The translations under genes were made by a program, and so were the position numbers. A DNA stretch of 64,000 nucleotides from Roseovarius salincola (lineage in GTDB: Bacteria; Pseudomonadota; Alphaproteobacteria; Rhodobacterales; Rhodobacteraceae), in contig NZ_JAPTNL010000003.1 of NCBI RefSeq assembly GCF_026891095.1, positions 124,001-188,000 of the forward strand, read 5' to 3'. Shown here one piece after another: positions 24,163 to 32,525 of this stretch; position 1 is the stretch's first letter, and every line of letters starts with the position of its first letter. Under the pieces are notes generated by a model. The model saw only the letters and a list, made by a program, of their open reading frames with translations, did no database searches and was not told the DNA's origin.

Positions 24163-24500
24163 TCCGTCCCGCGCGCACCCATCCGCTCTGGCTGGCCTAT
24201 CTGCTTCACCGCATTTCGGGGCTGGCGCTGGCGCTGTTCCTGCCGCTGCATTTCTGGGTGCTCTCCAAGGCCCTGACCGCGCCCGATGAACTTGATGCGA
24301 TGCTGGCCTTCACCGATAATCCGGGGGTTAAACTGGCCGAATTCGGCTTGGTTTTCCTGCTGGCGGTGCATTTCTTCGGCGGCTTGCGGCTTCTGGCGCT
24401 GGAATGGCTGCCCTGGTCGCATGGCCAGAAATCCGCTGCCGCCGCCGCATTGGCGCTGGCCTTCTTCGTTTCCGGCACATTCTTTCTGAAGGCGATCTGA
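24159..24500 (+). CDS. Fumarate reductase/succinate dehydrogenase membrane anchor 2
   Basis: 113 residues, three membrane helices. HPLWLAYLLHRISGLALALFLPLHFWVL at the N-terminus carries the HRISG motif of SdhC-like cytochrome b subunits, with His residues for haem and quinone. The start ATG overlaps the previous stop. Together with the upstream anchor it would hold the flavoprotein and Fe-S subunits at the inner membrane and exchange electrons with quinone. Confidence 0.78.
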   Translation: MIRPARTHPLWLAYLLHRISGLALALFLPLHFWVLSKALTAPDELDAMLAFTDNPGVKLAEFGLVFLLAVHFFGGLRLLALEWLPWSHGQKSAAAAALALAFFVSGTFFLKAI

Positions 24501-24503
24501 CCC

Positions 24504-26277
24504 ATGCGCCACGATATCGACCGACATGATACCGACATCCTGATCCTCGGCACCGGGGGGGGCAGGCCTCTTCGCCGCGCTCCATGCCCAGCAATCCGCG
24601 CCCGAGGGCACCCGCATCACCATCGCGGTGAAGGGGCTGATCGGCAAATGCGGCTGCACCCGCATGGTGCAGGGCGGCTATAACGTGGCGATGGGCGGCG
24701 GCGACACCGTCGAGCGCCATTTCATGGATACCGTCAAGGGCGGCAAATGGCTGCCCGATCAGGACATGGCCTGGCGGCTTTGCGAACAGGCGGTGGTGCG
24801 CATCCGCGAACTCGAGAACGAGGTCGGCTGCTTCTTTGACCGCAATTCCGACGGCACCCTGCACCAGAAGGCCTTTGCCGGGCAGACCGCCGATCGCACC
24901 GTCCACAAGGGCGACCTGACCGGGATCGAGATCATCAACCGCCTGATGGAACAGGTGCTGGCGCGCCCGGTCGAGAAACTGCAGGAACACCGCGCCATCG
25001 GGCTCATCCCGACAGCCGATGGCGGCGCGCTTGCGGGTGTCTTGATGATCGACATGCGCAGCGGGCGTTTCCGCCTCGTGCGCGCCAAAACGGTGCTGAT
25101 GGCCACCGGCGGCGGCCCGACCATGTACAAGTATCACACCCCCTCGGGCGACAAGACGATGGACGGGCTGGCGATGGCCCTGCGCGTCGGCCTGCCGCTG
25201 CGGGATATGGAAATGGTGCAGTTCCATCCCACCGGACTTCTGGCCGGGGATCACACGCGGATGACCGGCACCGTTCTGGAAGAGGGCTTGCGCGGTGCCG
25301 GGGGGCATCTTCTGAACGGGGCGGGCAACCGCTTCATGTTCGATTATGACGGCAAGGGCGAACGCGCGACCCGCGACGTGGTCAGCCGCTGCATCTATGA
25401 AGAGATGCGCAAGAACAACACCTCCGAAAATGGCGGAGTCTATATCTCGATGGGGCATCTGGGCGCGGATGTCGTGGCCGAGAAGTTCAAGGGCATGGTC
25501 AAGCGCTGCGCCGATTGCGGTTTCGATCTTGCCGGCGGGCGCGTCGAGGTGGTGCCCACCGCGCATTACTTCATGGGCGGCGTGGTGGTCGATGTCGACA
25601 CCCGCACGGCGCTCGAAGGGCTTTACGTGGCGGGCGAGGACGCGGGCGGCGCGCATGGCTCGAACCGCCTTGGCGGCAATGGCGTGGCCAATTCCACCGT
25701 CTATGGCGGCATCGCGGGCGACGTGATGGGAAGCGACATCCGCACCATGGGCGCGCTGCGCGACCCCGACGAAGCGGTGCTCGCGGCCGAAATCGACCGC
25801 GCCACGCGGCCCTTCTCGAAACCGGCGGGCCTGGTGCAGCCCCTGCGCCAGAAACTGCAAGAGGCCATGTGGGAGGATGTCGGCGTGATGCGCACCGAAT
25901 CCAAACTGCGCCGCGGCATCGACGAGGTCGACGCGATTCGCGCCGAGTTGATGGAGACCGGGGTGTCTGCCGACAACCTTGCCTTCAACCTCACCTGGCA
26001 TGACTGGCTGAATTTGGCCTCGCTTTGTGATATATCAGAAGTCATCGCCCGCGCGGCCCTGTGGCGCGAAAACTCGCGCGGCGCTCATTACCGCGAGGAT
26101 TTCCCGGACGAAGGCGATCTGGAGAATTCCTACTTCACCGTGGCCCGGCGTGACGGCGACAGCGACTCCGAGAACGGCGTCAGCGTCACGCGCGCGCCCG
26201 TTCAATTCACCATCGTTCGCCCCGGCGAAACCATCCTGCCCGAGGGCGAACCCGAAACACTGGTAGCAGCCCAATGA
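24504..26277 (+). pseudogene. Fumarate reductase/succinate dehydrogenase-like flavoprotein, frameshifted in a G8 run
   Basis: The ATG at 24504 begins MRHDIDRHDTDILILGTGG, but the frame breaks at eight G (24555-24562). Deleting one G restores GTGGAGLFAALHAQQS, the FAD-binding GxGxxG loop, and joins without a break to the frame that continues to 26277. The downstream part alone (Met at 24628) lacks the FAD loop and could not bind cofactor normally. The restored protein would be about 590 residues, with VQGGYNVAMGGG, MVQFHPTGL, GLYVAGEDAGGAHGSNRLGGN and the C-terminal helical domain. At the position of the covalent FAD-binding His (SHTVxAQGG) it has GCTRMVQGG, so the flavin is probably non-covalent. 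Either a real inactivating or phase-variable frameshift, or a homopolymer sequencing error. Confidence 0.8.
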
Positions 26278-27233
26278 TACCCATCGACCAGATCCAGACA
26301 ACGGCCGAAACCCTGATGGACAAGGCCGCCATCGAGATCCCGCAAGATTACCTCGACGGGCTCAAGGCCGCCGCCGAGACCGAGGATGGGGATCTCTCGT
26401 CCTTCGTGCTTCAGGCGATGCTGGAAAACTACGACGCCGCCAAGGAAGACCGCCGCGCCATGTGCGGCGATACCGGCGTGCCGCGCTGGTATGTGAAGAT
26501 GGGCAACGAGGCCCATGTCGAAGGCGGCATGCTGGCGCTGGAAACAGCCCTGCGCCGCGCCACCGCACGCGCCACCAACGGCGTGCCGCTGCGCCCCAAC
26601 CGGGTGCATCCGCTCTGGCGCACCGATCACAACAACAATGTCGGCATCGGTGCCCCCGAGATCGAATACGGGTTCGAGCCCGAAGGCGACTGGATCGACC
26701 TCATCACCGTCCACAAGGGCGGGCTTTTCGGGACCGATTACCGGATGCTGTTCCCCTCGGACGGGATCGAGGGTATCAAGCGGTTCTACCTCGATACGCT
26801 CGTGTCCTTCGGCAAGCGCGGCCTGGCCTGCCAGCCTGCGATCATCGGCATCGGGCTCGGGGGCTCCAAGGATACCTGCATGGTTCTGGGCAAGCGCGCC
26901 TCGACGCTGCGCACCGTGGGCAGCCGCAACAGCGACCCGAAAATCGCCGAGCTTGAGGACGAGTTCAAGGAACTGGGCAACTCGATCGGCATGGGCGCGA
27001 TGGGTTTTGTCGGCAAGAACATGGTGATCGACTGCAATATCGAGGTCGGCTACTGCCATACCGGCGGCATGCAGATGAGCGTTCACGCCTTCTGCCTGAG
27101 CTCCCGGCGCGCGGTGGCGCGGCTCTTCCCCGACGGGCGCGTCGAATACCGCACCGACCCCGACTGGTTCACCCCCTATCAGCGCCGCGAAACCGTGGAA
27201 TGGCCGCCCGCCGCCTCCCAGGCCGCGCAATGA
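26274..27233 (+). CDS. Class I fumarate hydratase / tartrate dehydratase-like alpha subunit
   Basis: 319 residues, the size of a TtdA-type alpha subunit. Cys64 (AMCGDTGVP), Cys186 (LACQPAI) and Cys274 (HAFCLSS) have the spacing of the three [4Fe-4S] ligands of class I fumarases. GIGLGGSKDTC and MGAMGFVGK are conserved active-site segments. It hydrates or dehydrates a fumarate-, tartrate- or mesaconate-like dicarboxylate; the exact substrate cannot be decided from sequence. The ATG overlaps the flavoprotein stop by 4 bp, so the product of the dehydrogenase is probably its substrate. Confidence 0.85.
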   Translation: MIPIDQIQTTAETLMDKAAIEIPQDYLDGLKAAAETEDGDLSSFVLQAMLENYDAAKEDRRAMCGDTGVPRWYVKMGNEAHVEGGMLALETALRRATARATNGVPLRPNRVHPLWRTDHNNNVGIGAPEIEYGFEPEGDWIDLITVHKGGLFGTDYRMLFPSDGIEGIKRFYLDTLVSFGKRGLACQPAIIGIGLGGSKDTCMVLGKRASTLRTVGSRNSDPKIAELEDEFKELGNSIGMGAMGFVGKNMVIDCNIEVGYCHTGGMQMSVHAFCLSSRRAVARLFPDGRVEYRTDPDWFTPYQRRETVEWPPAASQAAQ

Positions 27234-27331
27234 CCGAAAACGCGCCCGGCACCAATGATATCGACGCGCTGACACGGGCCGGTATCATCCATGACGACAC
27301 CACAGGAGGGCCACAGAATGAAACCGCGTGA
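27230..27331 (+). CDS. 33-residue open frame bridging the two hydratase subunit genes
   Basis: ATG at 27230 overlaps the alpha-subunit stop (ATGA) and the frame ends 14 bases inside the beta-subunit gene. The peptide starts MTENAPGTNDIDALTRAG and is not recognised. Its main role could be to carry ribosomes to the beta start at 27318, which has its own GGAGGG. It is reported because of the exact coupling, but may not be a functional protein. Confidence 0.3.
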   Translation: MTENAPGTNDIDALTRAGIIHDDTTGGPQNETA

Positions 27332-27986
27332 GATCCGTCTCAGCACCACGCCCACCGACGAGGAGATCGCCCAGCTTCGCCTTGGCGATATCGTCTATCT
27401 CGACGGGCTGATGTATACCGCCCGCGAGGGCGTCTACATGCGCGCCCTGGAACAGCAGGCAAATATTCCCATGGAACTGCCCGCTGAAAGTGCGGCGAAT
27501 TTTCACTGCTCGCCCGCCGCGGTGATCCGCGAGGATGGCAGCTTCGACATGGGCGCCGTCACCGCGACCGCCTCTTTCCGCTTCGCCAAATGGCTGCCCG
27601 AATGGATCGCCAAGACCGGCGCCAAGCTGATCATCGGCAAGGGCGGCATGTCATCGAAGGACTACAAGGAATATTTCGTGCCCAACGGCGCCGTTTACCT
27701 GTCGACCGTCGGCTACGGCACCGGCGCGCTTCTGGGGCGCGGGGTCGAGAATGTCGAGGCCGTCCACTGGAATGAGGAACTGGGCCTCGCGCAGGCCATG
27801 TGGGTCATCAAGTGCAACAAGATGGGTCCGTTCATCGTGGCCTCGGACATGGAAGGCAACTGCCTGTTCGAGCGCGAGAATGCGCGCATCGCCGAGAACC
27901 TGTCGCGGGTCTATGAAGGCACCAGACCGGCGGTGCTCAAACGCTTTGGCGAAACCGATGACCGCAACGACGAACTGATCGGCTGA
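27318..27986 (+). CDS. Class I fumarate hydratase / tartrate dehydratase-like beta subunit
   Basis: 222 residues, TtdB/FumA C-terminal-domain family. Conserved segments are LRLGDIVYLDGLMYTARE near the N-terminus, IIGKGGMSSKDYKEYF and VYLSTVGYGTGALLGRGVE. It pairs with the alpha subunit to form the iron-sulfur hydro-lyase. The start at 27318 is chosen because AGGAGGG lies about 7 bases upstream. It is the last gene of the plus-strand operon; the next gene converges 11 bp away. Confidence 0.86.
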   Translation: MKPREIRLSTTPTDEEIAQLRLGDIVYLDGLMYTAREGVYMRALEQQANIPMELPAESAANFHCSPAAVIREDGSFDMGAVTATASFRFAKWLPEWIAKTGAKLIIGKGGMSSKDYKEYFVPNGAVYLSTVGYGTGALLGRGVENVEAVHWNEELGLAQAMWVIKCNKMGPFIVASDMEGNCLFERENARIAENLSRVYEGTRPAVLKRFGETDDRNDELIG

Positions 27987-27997
27987 ACAGCTGGCGC

Positions 27998-29137
27998 TCA
28001 GCTATGTGCGCTTTCCAGTGACAATGTGCGGTAACGCGCGATCTCTTCGGGCAGTGTCTCGATCCCCAGACCGGGCCGCGTCGCGATGGTGAAATCACCG
28101 TTTGCGGCGGGACCGCCCGGAAAGAAGGCGTCGCGCAGCGGGTTGTCATTGGCGTCAAGCTCCAGCATCCCCGGCCCGCCCGCCGCCGCCAGCAGATGCG
28201 CCGAGGCCGCAAGGCCGACCCCCCCGCCAAGGAAATGCGGGCAATAATTCAGCCCCGCCTCCAGCGCTTCACGCGCCACGCCGAGGCATCCGCTCACGCC
28301 GCCCCATTTCGCCACATCCGGCTGCAGCACCGCCACCGCGCGCCCCTGCACGACGCTGGTGAAATCGGAATGCCCCACGATGTTCTCGCCCGCCGCCAGC
28401 GGGATCCTCGAGGCCTGCGCCAATGCGAGCCAGTCCTGCGCCGGGGCATCCGCGCCGATGGGTTCTTCCAGCCAGGAAAGGCCCAGATCGCCCGCCGCCT
28501 CGGTGAATTCCAGCGCCTCGCTCAGCGTCCAGGCCTGGTTGGCATCCGCCATCAGCCGCTCGCCCGCGCGCAGATCGGCGCAAAGCATGCGCAGATCCGC
28601 CAGGTCGCGCGCCGCGTCGAACCCGATCTTGACCTTGAAGGCGCGAATACCTGCCGCCCGTGCCGCCGCGATACTGTCATCAGCCGCAGACACATGCAGC
28701 CCGCTGGCATAGACCGGCACCGCCTCTGCCGCGCCACCCGGCGCCAGCATGGCCGCCAGCGGCACGCCCGCGCGCCGGGCAAGCAGATCGTGCGCGGCGG
28801 TGTCCAGCCCGGCGATCACCTGCCGGAACGGCCCCCATTCACCGCATTGCAGCGCGCGCACATGGGTTTGCCGCGTCAGTTCGGCCCAAAGCTCACCGGG
28901 CGCGCCGACACCGCGCCCCAGCACCAGGTCCGCCATATCCTCGATCAGCAGTCTCGCGCGGTGCTCGGCCCCTGCCGAGGGCCAGTTGGCGAAAATCTCG
29001 CCCCAGCCGAACGCACCGTCGCTGTCCTCCAGCCGCACGAACACCGCAGGGCGGTCGCGCATCACCCCGAATGACGTGGCCACCGGCCGCGTTACCGGCG
29101 CACGAAACACGTCGACGTTGATCCGTTCGATCATCAT
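27998..29137 (-). CDS. Enolase-superfamily enzyme, mandelate racemase subgroup
   Basis: 379 residues. The N-terminal capping domain (1-125) precedes a modified TIM barrel with catalytic KVK at 168-170, metal ligands Asp198 (DANQAW), Glu224 (WLEEP) and Glu251 (AAGENI), and the Asp274/His301 dyad (LQPDVAKWGG, HFLGGG) that defines the mandelate racemase subgroup. Members are mostly racemases or acid-sugar and hydroxy-acid dehydratases, including D-tartrate dehydratase. GAGGG stands 7 bases before the ATG, which overlaps the TSUP gene stop. It is third in the LysR-TSUP-enolase operon. The neighbouring hydratase and TctABC point to a hydroxydicarboxylate or acid-sugar substrate. Confidence 0.87.
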   Translation of the reverse strand: MMIERINVDVFRAPVTRPVATSFGVMRDRPAVFVRLEDSDGAFGWGEIFANWPSAGAEHRARLLIEDMADLVLGRGVGAPGELWAELTRQTHVRALQCGEWGPFRQVIAGLDTAAHDLLARRAGVPLAAMLAPGGAAEAVPVYASGLHVSAADDSIAAARAAGIRAFKVKIGFDAARDLADLRMLCADLRAGERLMADANQAWTLSEALEFTEAAGDLGLSWLEEPIGADAPAQDWLALAQASRIPLAAGENIVGHSDFTSVVQGRAVAVLQPDVAKWGGVSGCLGVAREALEAGLNYCPHFLGGGVGLAASAHLLAAAGGPGMLELDANDNPLRDAFFPGGPAANGDFTIATRPGLGIETLPEEIARYRTLSLESAHS

Positions 29138-29877
29138 AGCAATTCCCTCATCATCAGAATGAACCCCGACAGGAAACACATGCCGATCAGCAGCCGCCGG
29201 AACAGATCGTCGGGCAGGCGGCGAAACACCGCGATACCGATCTGCGCGGCAAGCAGCGTCACCGGGATCGTCACGGCCAGGTAAATCAGCGTCTGCGACG
29301 TGTAGGCGCCCTGCAACCACAGCATCCCGGCGGTGATCGCCAGCACCGCAACCGTGAACGGCTGCAACACCGCGCGGGTGGCGTCCTTGGTCCAGGGGCG
29401 CATCGAACACCACATGGTCGGCAAGGCCCCCGACAACGCCGCCGCCCCGCCCAGGATACCGCCCAGGAACCCGACACCCGAATCGGCCAGCGGCGTGGGC
29501 CGCTCAAAGCGCGGCAGCGACCGGCGCAGCCCGAAGAAGCCGCCGTAAAGCAGCAGGAACCCCGCAATGACCAGCTTCAGCGTACCCGCATCAATGACCG
29601 ACAACGCCATAACGCCCAGCGGAATGCCCAACAGCCCCGGCAGCAGGAACCTCATCAGGCGGCGCGGCTGGTCCCAGATCGCGCCACGCACGACCCAGAG
29701 CCCCTGCAACCCGCTCAGCACAGACAGAACGACCACCACGGCCACGGCCTGCGGCGGCGGCATCACGTTGAGAAAGAACCCCAGCGCGAACAGCGCCGTG
29801 CCAAAGCCCGCCAGACCGTTGATGAAGCCTCCGGCGGCGCCCCCGGCAAGCACAAGGACGATCTCCTCGGTGGTCAT
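29134..29877 (-). CDS. TSUP (TauE/SafE) family membrane transporter
   Basis: 247 residues, about eight membrane helices. AGGAAGGFINGLAGFGTALFALGF at the N-terminus and GILGGAAALSGALPTMWC in the middle are the two-fold repeated TSUP signature. Family members export or import small organic or sulfonate anions. The ATG overlaps the LysR stop (ATGA) and its stop overlaps the enolase gene, so all three are one operon. Confidence 0.85.
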   Translation of the reverse strand: MTTEEIVLVLAGGAAGGFINGLAGFGTALFALGFFLNVMPPPQAVAVVVVLSVLSGLQGLWVVRGAIWDQPRRLMRFLLPGLLGIPLGVMALSVIDAGTLKLVIAGFLLLYGGFFGLRRSLPRFERPTPLADSGVGFLGGILGGAAALSGALPTMWCSMRPWTKDATRAVLQPFTVAVLAITAGMLWLQGAYTSQTLIYLAVTIPVTLLAAQIGIAVFRRLPDDLFRRLLIGMCFLSGFILMMRELL

Positions 29878-30812
29878 GCCTGCGCGCTCCCGCTTTCGCT
29901 TTTCGCCCTCGCGTTGCCCCTGACGCCCGGTTTGAACTCGCCGATCCGCACACCCTCCAGCAATGCCTCCTCCATGCCCTCCATCACCCGGCTGCGCGGG
30001 TTGTCGCGCCGATAGATCAACCCCAGATGCCGCGTTGGGGCGCCCTCTCCCAGCGACAGCCGCCTGAGGGGCAGCGGGTTGCAGGTCCGCACGCAGCTTT
30101 CCGGCACGATCGACACGCCCAGATTGGCAAGCACCATGCTGGAAATCGCTTCCAACCCTTCCAATTCCATGGATTCATGCACCCGGATTCGTTCCTTTTG
30201 CAGCCAGGACTCGATCTGGTGTCCGACCACAGCGTCGCGGTTGAAACGGATGAAGGGGCGCGTCGACAACAGCGCGCGCGCATCGTCGCTCTCGGTGTCT
30301 TCGGACACCAGCAGGCGCAACGGCTCCTCGGCGATCTCGCGATATTGCAGATCGGGCGACACCACCATCGGGCGCGACACCAGCGCCGCGTCGATCGCGC
30401 CGCGCTCGACCTGCGCGACCAGATGCGCCGTCAGGCCCGGGAACAGCCGCACATGCAGCTTGGGATATCCCGCCTTGAGCAGCGAAATCGCCAAAGGAGC
30501 CAGTCCGATCAGCGTGGTTGGCACCGCTCCCAGCATGACCTCGCCCTCAAGGCTTTCGCCGCTGATGACCGAGGGCACGATATTATCATAGGCGCGCACC
30601 ACCTCGCGGGCGCGCGCCACGATGGCGCGCCCGGTCGGGGTCAGTTCCGGGGTGCGCTTCGAGCGGTCGAACAGCGTGACCTGCCAATCGTCTTCCAGCG
30701 CGCGCATCTGCTGGCTCACAGCCGCATGAGTGACATGCACCGCATCCGCCGCGGCGCTGAAGGTCTTGTTCTCGTCGACCGCGATCAGAGTGCGAAGCAT
30801 TCGAATTGACAT
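29874..30812 (-). CDS. LysR-type regulator of the carboxylate locus
   Basis: 312 residues. The N-terminal winged helix (1-60) reads MLRTLIAVDENKTFSAAADAVHVTHAAVSQQMRALE, a full LysR HTH; residues 90-300 are the periplasmic-binding-like inducer domain. It diverges from tctC and shares with it a 168-bp gap holding the palindrome at 30849-30863. A near-copy of that palindrome precedes the Frd/fumarase operon, so this protein probably activates both operons in response to a carboxylate and represses itself. Confidence 0.92.
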   Translation of the reverse strand: MSIRMLRTLIAVDENKTFSAAADAVHVTHAAVSQQMRALEDDWQVTLFDRSKRTPELTPTGRAIVARAREVVRAYDNIVPSVISGESLEGEVMLGAVPTTLIGLAPLAISLLKAGYPKLHVRLFPGLTAHLVAQVERGAIDAALVSRPMVVSPDLQYREIAEEPLRLLVSEDTESDDARALLSTRPFIRFNRDAVVGHQIESWLQKERIRVHESMELEGLEAISSMVLANLGVSIVPESCVRTCNPLPLRRLSLGEGAPTRHLGLIYRRDNPRSRVMEGMEEALLEGVRIGEFKPGVRGNARAKSESGSAQA

Positions 30813-30848
30813 GGATGCGCGCGCCCTTGTCGTTTACCATCATGAAGT

Positions 30849-30863
30849 GTTAGCTATGCTAAC
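30849..30863. promoter_or_regulatory. LysR-type box in the lysR-tctC divergent promoter
   Basis: GTTAGC-TAT-GCTAAC, a perfect 6-bp inverted repeat with T-N11-A spacing, 37 bp upstream of the LysR ATG and 118 bp upstream of tctC. It matches the palindrome at 23000-23014. An AT-rich stretch follows towards tctC (about 30864-30915). Confidence 0.65.
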
Positions 30864-30980
30864 GTTTCTTGTAATATATTATTTCTTCTATTAAGCTCAC
30901 CTTAAAGATATACGAAGTCAAGGACTATGGAAATTCATGTTACCATATGTTCAGGTCATAGGAATCCAGGGAGGAGCAAC

Positions 30981-31958
30981 ATGACACTCAAGACCATTTT
31001 CACGATGGGCGCATTCGCGGCCGGGCTCACGGCCACCGCGGCTTTGGCGGAATATCCCGAACGCCCCATCAACATGATCATCCCCTACGGCGCGGGCGGT
31101 GCGACGGACATTTCCGCGCGCACAATCGCCGAGCCGCTGGGCACGGCGGTCGGCAAGCCGCTGGTGATGGCGAATGTCACCGGCGCGGGCGGCGCGACCG
31201 GCTCGGTCGCGGTGCAAAACGCCAACCCCGACGGCTACACGATGCTGTTTGCCCGCGTCGGCTCGCACTCGGTGGGCCCCGCGATGAAAGCCACGCTGCC
31301 CTACACGCTTGACGATTTCCGCTTCGTCACCGTCTACGAGATCAACCCGGTCGCCTGCGCCGTGAACCCCTCCTCGGGCATCGAATCGATGGAGGATCTG
31401 ATCGAAAAGGTCAAAGAGGGCGGCGTCAGCTACAGTTCCTCCGGTGTCGGCTCGCTGCTGCACCTGGCCGGGGCGATGGTGCTGCGCGATTTCGGCATCG
31501 AGGATCCGCTCGAGGCGGCAGCGCATATCCCGCTCAAGGGCGGCGGCGCTGCGGCGACGGCTGTCCTGAATGGCACCGCGACCTTCATCTGCACCAACTC
31601 ATCGGCGCTCGCCAGCTTCGTGGCGAACGAACAGCTCACCCCGATTCTCGTCACCACCGCCGAACCGGTCCCCGGTTTCGACGCGCCCACATCGGCCGAT
31701 GTCGGCAAACCCCAGCTCGAACAGCTTGTTGGCTGGACAGGCATCGCCGGCCCGGCAGACCTGCCCGATGACGTGGCAGAAAAATGGGGCGCGTGGATGG
31801 AGACAGCCACCAAGGACGAGGAGTTCCTCGAAAAGATGACCTCGCGCGGCTCGGTGATCGAACTGATGAGTCCCGAAGAGGCCGACGACTTCATCGAAAC
31901 CCAGTACAACACCTTCCGCAAGCTGGTGGATGAACTGGGGATGCGCGTCGAGGGTTGA
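30981..31958 (+). CDS. tctC: Tripartite tricarboxylate transporter binding protein TctC
   Basis: 325 residues, Bug/TctC family. A signal peptide (MTLKTIFTMGAFAAGLTATA, cleavage after ALA at about residue 23) precedes the mature start EYPERPINMIIPYGAGGATD, the canonical Bug N-terminus with two ligand-binding loops. The ATG at 30981 has GGGAGGAG about 6 bases upstream. It captures a carboxylate in the periplasm for TctAB. In this family the Asp of GGATD contacts the ligand carboxylate. Confidence 0.92.
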   Translation: MTLKTIFTMGAFAAGLTATAALAEYPERPINMIIPYGAGGATDISARTIAEPLGTAVGKPLVMANVTGAGGATGSVAVQNANPDGYTMLFARVGSHSVGPAMKATLPYTLDDFRFVTVYEINPVACAVNPSSGIESMEDLIEKVKEGGVSYSSSGVGSLLHLAGAMVLRDFGIEDPLEAAAHIPLKGGGAAATAVLNGTATFICTNSSALASFVANEQLTPILVTTAEPVPGFDAPTSADVGKPQLEQLVGWTGIAGPADLPDDVAEKWGAWMETATKDEEFLEKMTSRGSVIELMSPEEADDFIETQYNTFRKLVDELGMRVEG

Positions 31959-31985
31959 CGCCCCGACACGACCAAAGCCAAGTTT

Positions 31986-32011
31986 ACGCCGGGCCGTCAG
32001 CGGTCCGGCGT
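31986..32011 (+). terminator. Intercistronic stem-loop after tctC
   Basis: An 11-bp stem (31986-31996 with 32001-32011, one G-U pair) with a TCAG loop lies in the 75-bp gap before tctB. There is no T-tract, so it more likely protects the tctC message or attenuates than ends transcription. Confidence 0.6.
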
Positions 32012-32033
32012 CATCTCGCCAGGGAGGAGCGGC

Positions 32034-32525
32034 GTGACCAACAGGAGCGTTCAACTGCAATTGGGAATCGGGGCCTGCATCGCGTCCCTGTTCCTGATTT
32101 TCGTGGCTATACCGGGCTGGGTGGCATCGCCCACCAACGTGCGCAACATCATCTTGTCGCCACTGTTCTGGCCCTATGTGCTGGCCGGGTTGACCGGGCT
32201 CGCGGGACTTGGCCTGCTGGCCGTCGGATGGTTCAGCGATGAAGACGGCGTCCCGCTGAACGATGTCACCGAGAACCCCCGTGCGGCATGGCTGCGTCTT
32301 GTGGGGCTGGCGGCCATCATGATCGTGATCATGCTTCTTCTGCCCCGGGTCGGCATGGTCTGGACCAGCATGCTGGCCTTCGTCGCCACCGCCTTCACGG
32401 TGCGCACCCGCCATCCCGTTGCTGCCGTGATCTGCGCCATCGTGATCCCGCTCGTCCTTTATGCCTTTTTCGCCCATGTCGCCGGCGTGGCGATCCCGCA
32501 GGGCAATTTCGTGAGACTGCCATGA
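32034..32525 (+). CDS. tctB: Tripartite tricarboxylate transporter small subunit TctB
   Basis: 163 residues, four membrane helices, the usual TctB size. The GTG at 32034 is preceded by AGGGAGGAG. Helices lie at about 8-28, 38-62, 85-110 and 120-150. It is the small permease that partners TctA; tctA begins inside its stop codon (ATGA). Confidence 0.88.
   Translation: MTNRSVQLQLGIGACIASLFLIFVAIPGWVASPTNVRNIILSPLFWPYVLAGLTGLAGLGLLAVGWFSDEDGVPLNDVTENPRAAWLRLVGLAAIMIVIMLLLPRVGMVWTSMLAFVATAFTVRTRHPVAAVICAIVIPLVLYAFFAHVAGVAIPQGNFVRLP

Noticed and set aside
24328..26001. 557-codon minus-strand frame opposite the flavoprotein
   Set aside because: No protein-like composition or motifs; the plus strand carries the conserved flavoprotein.
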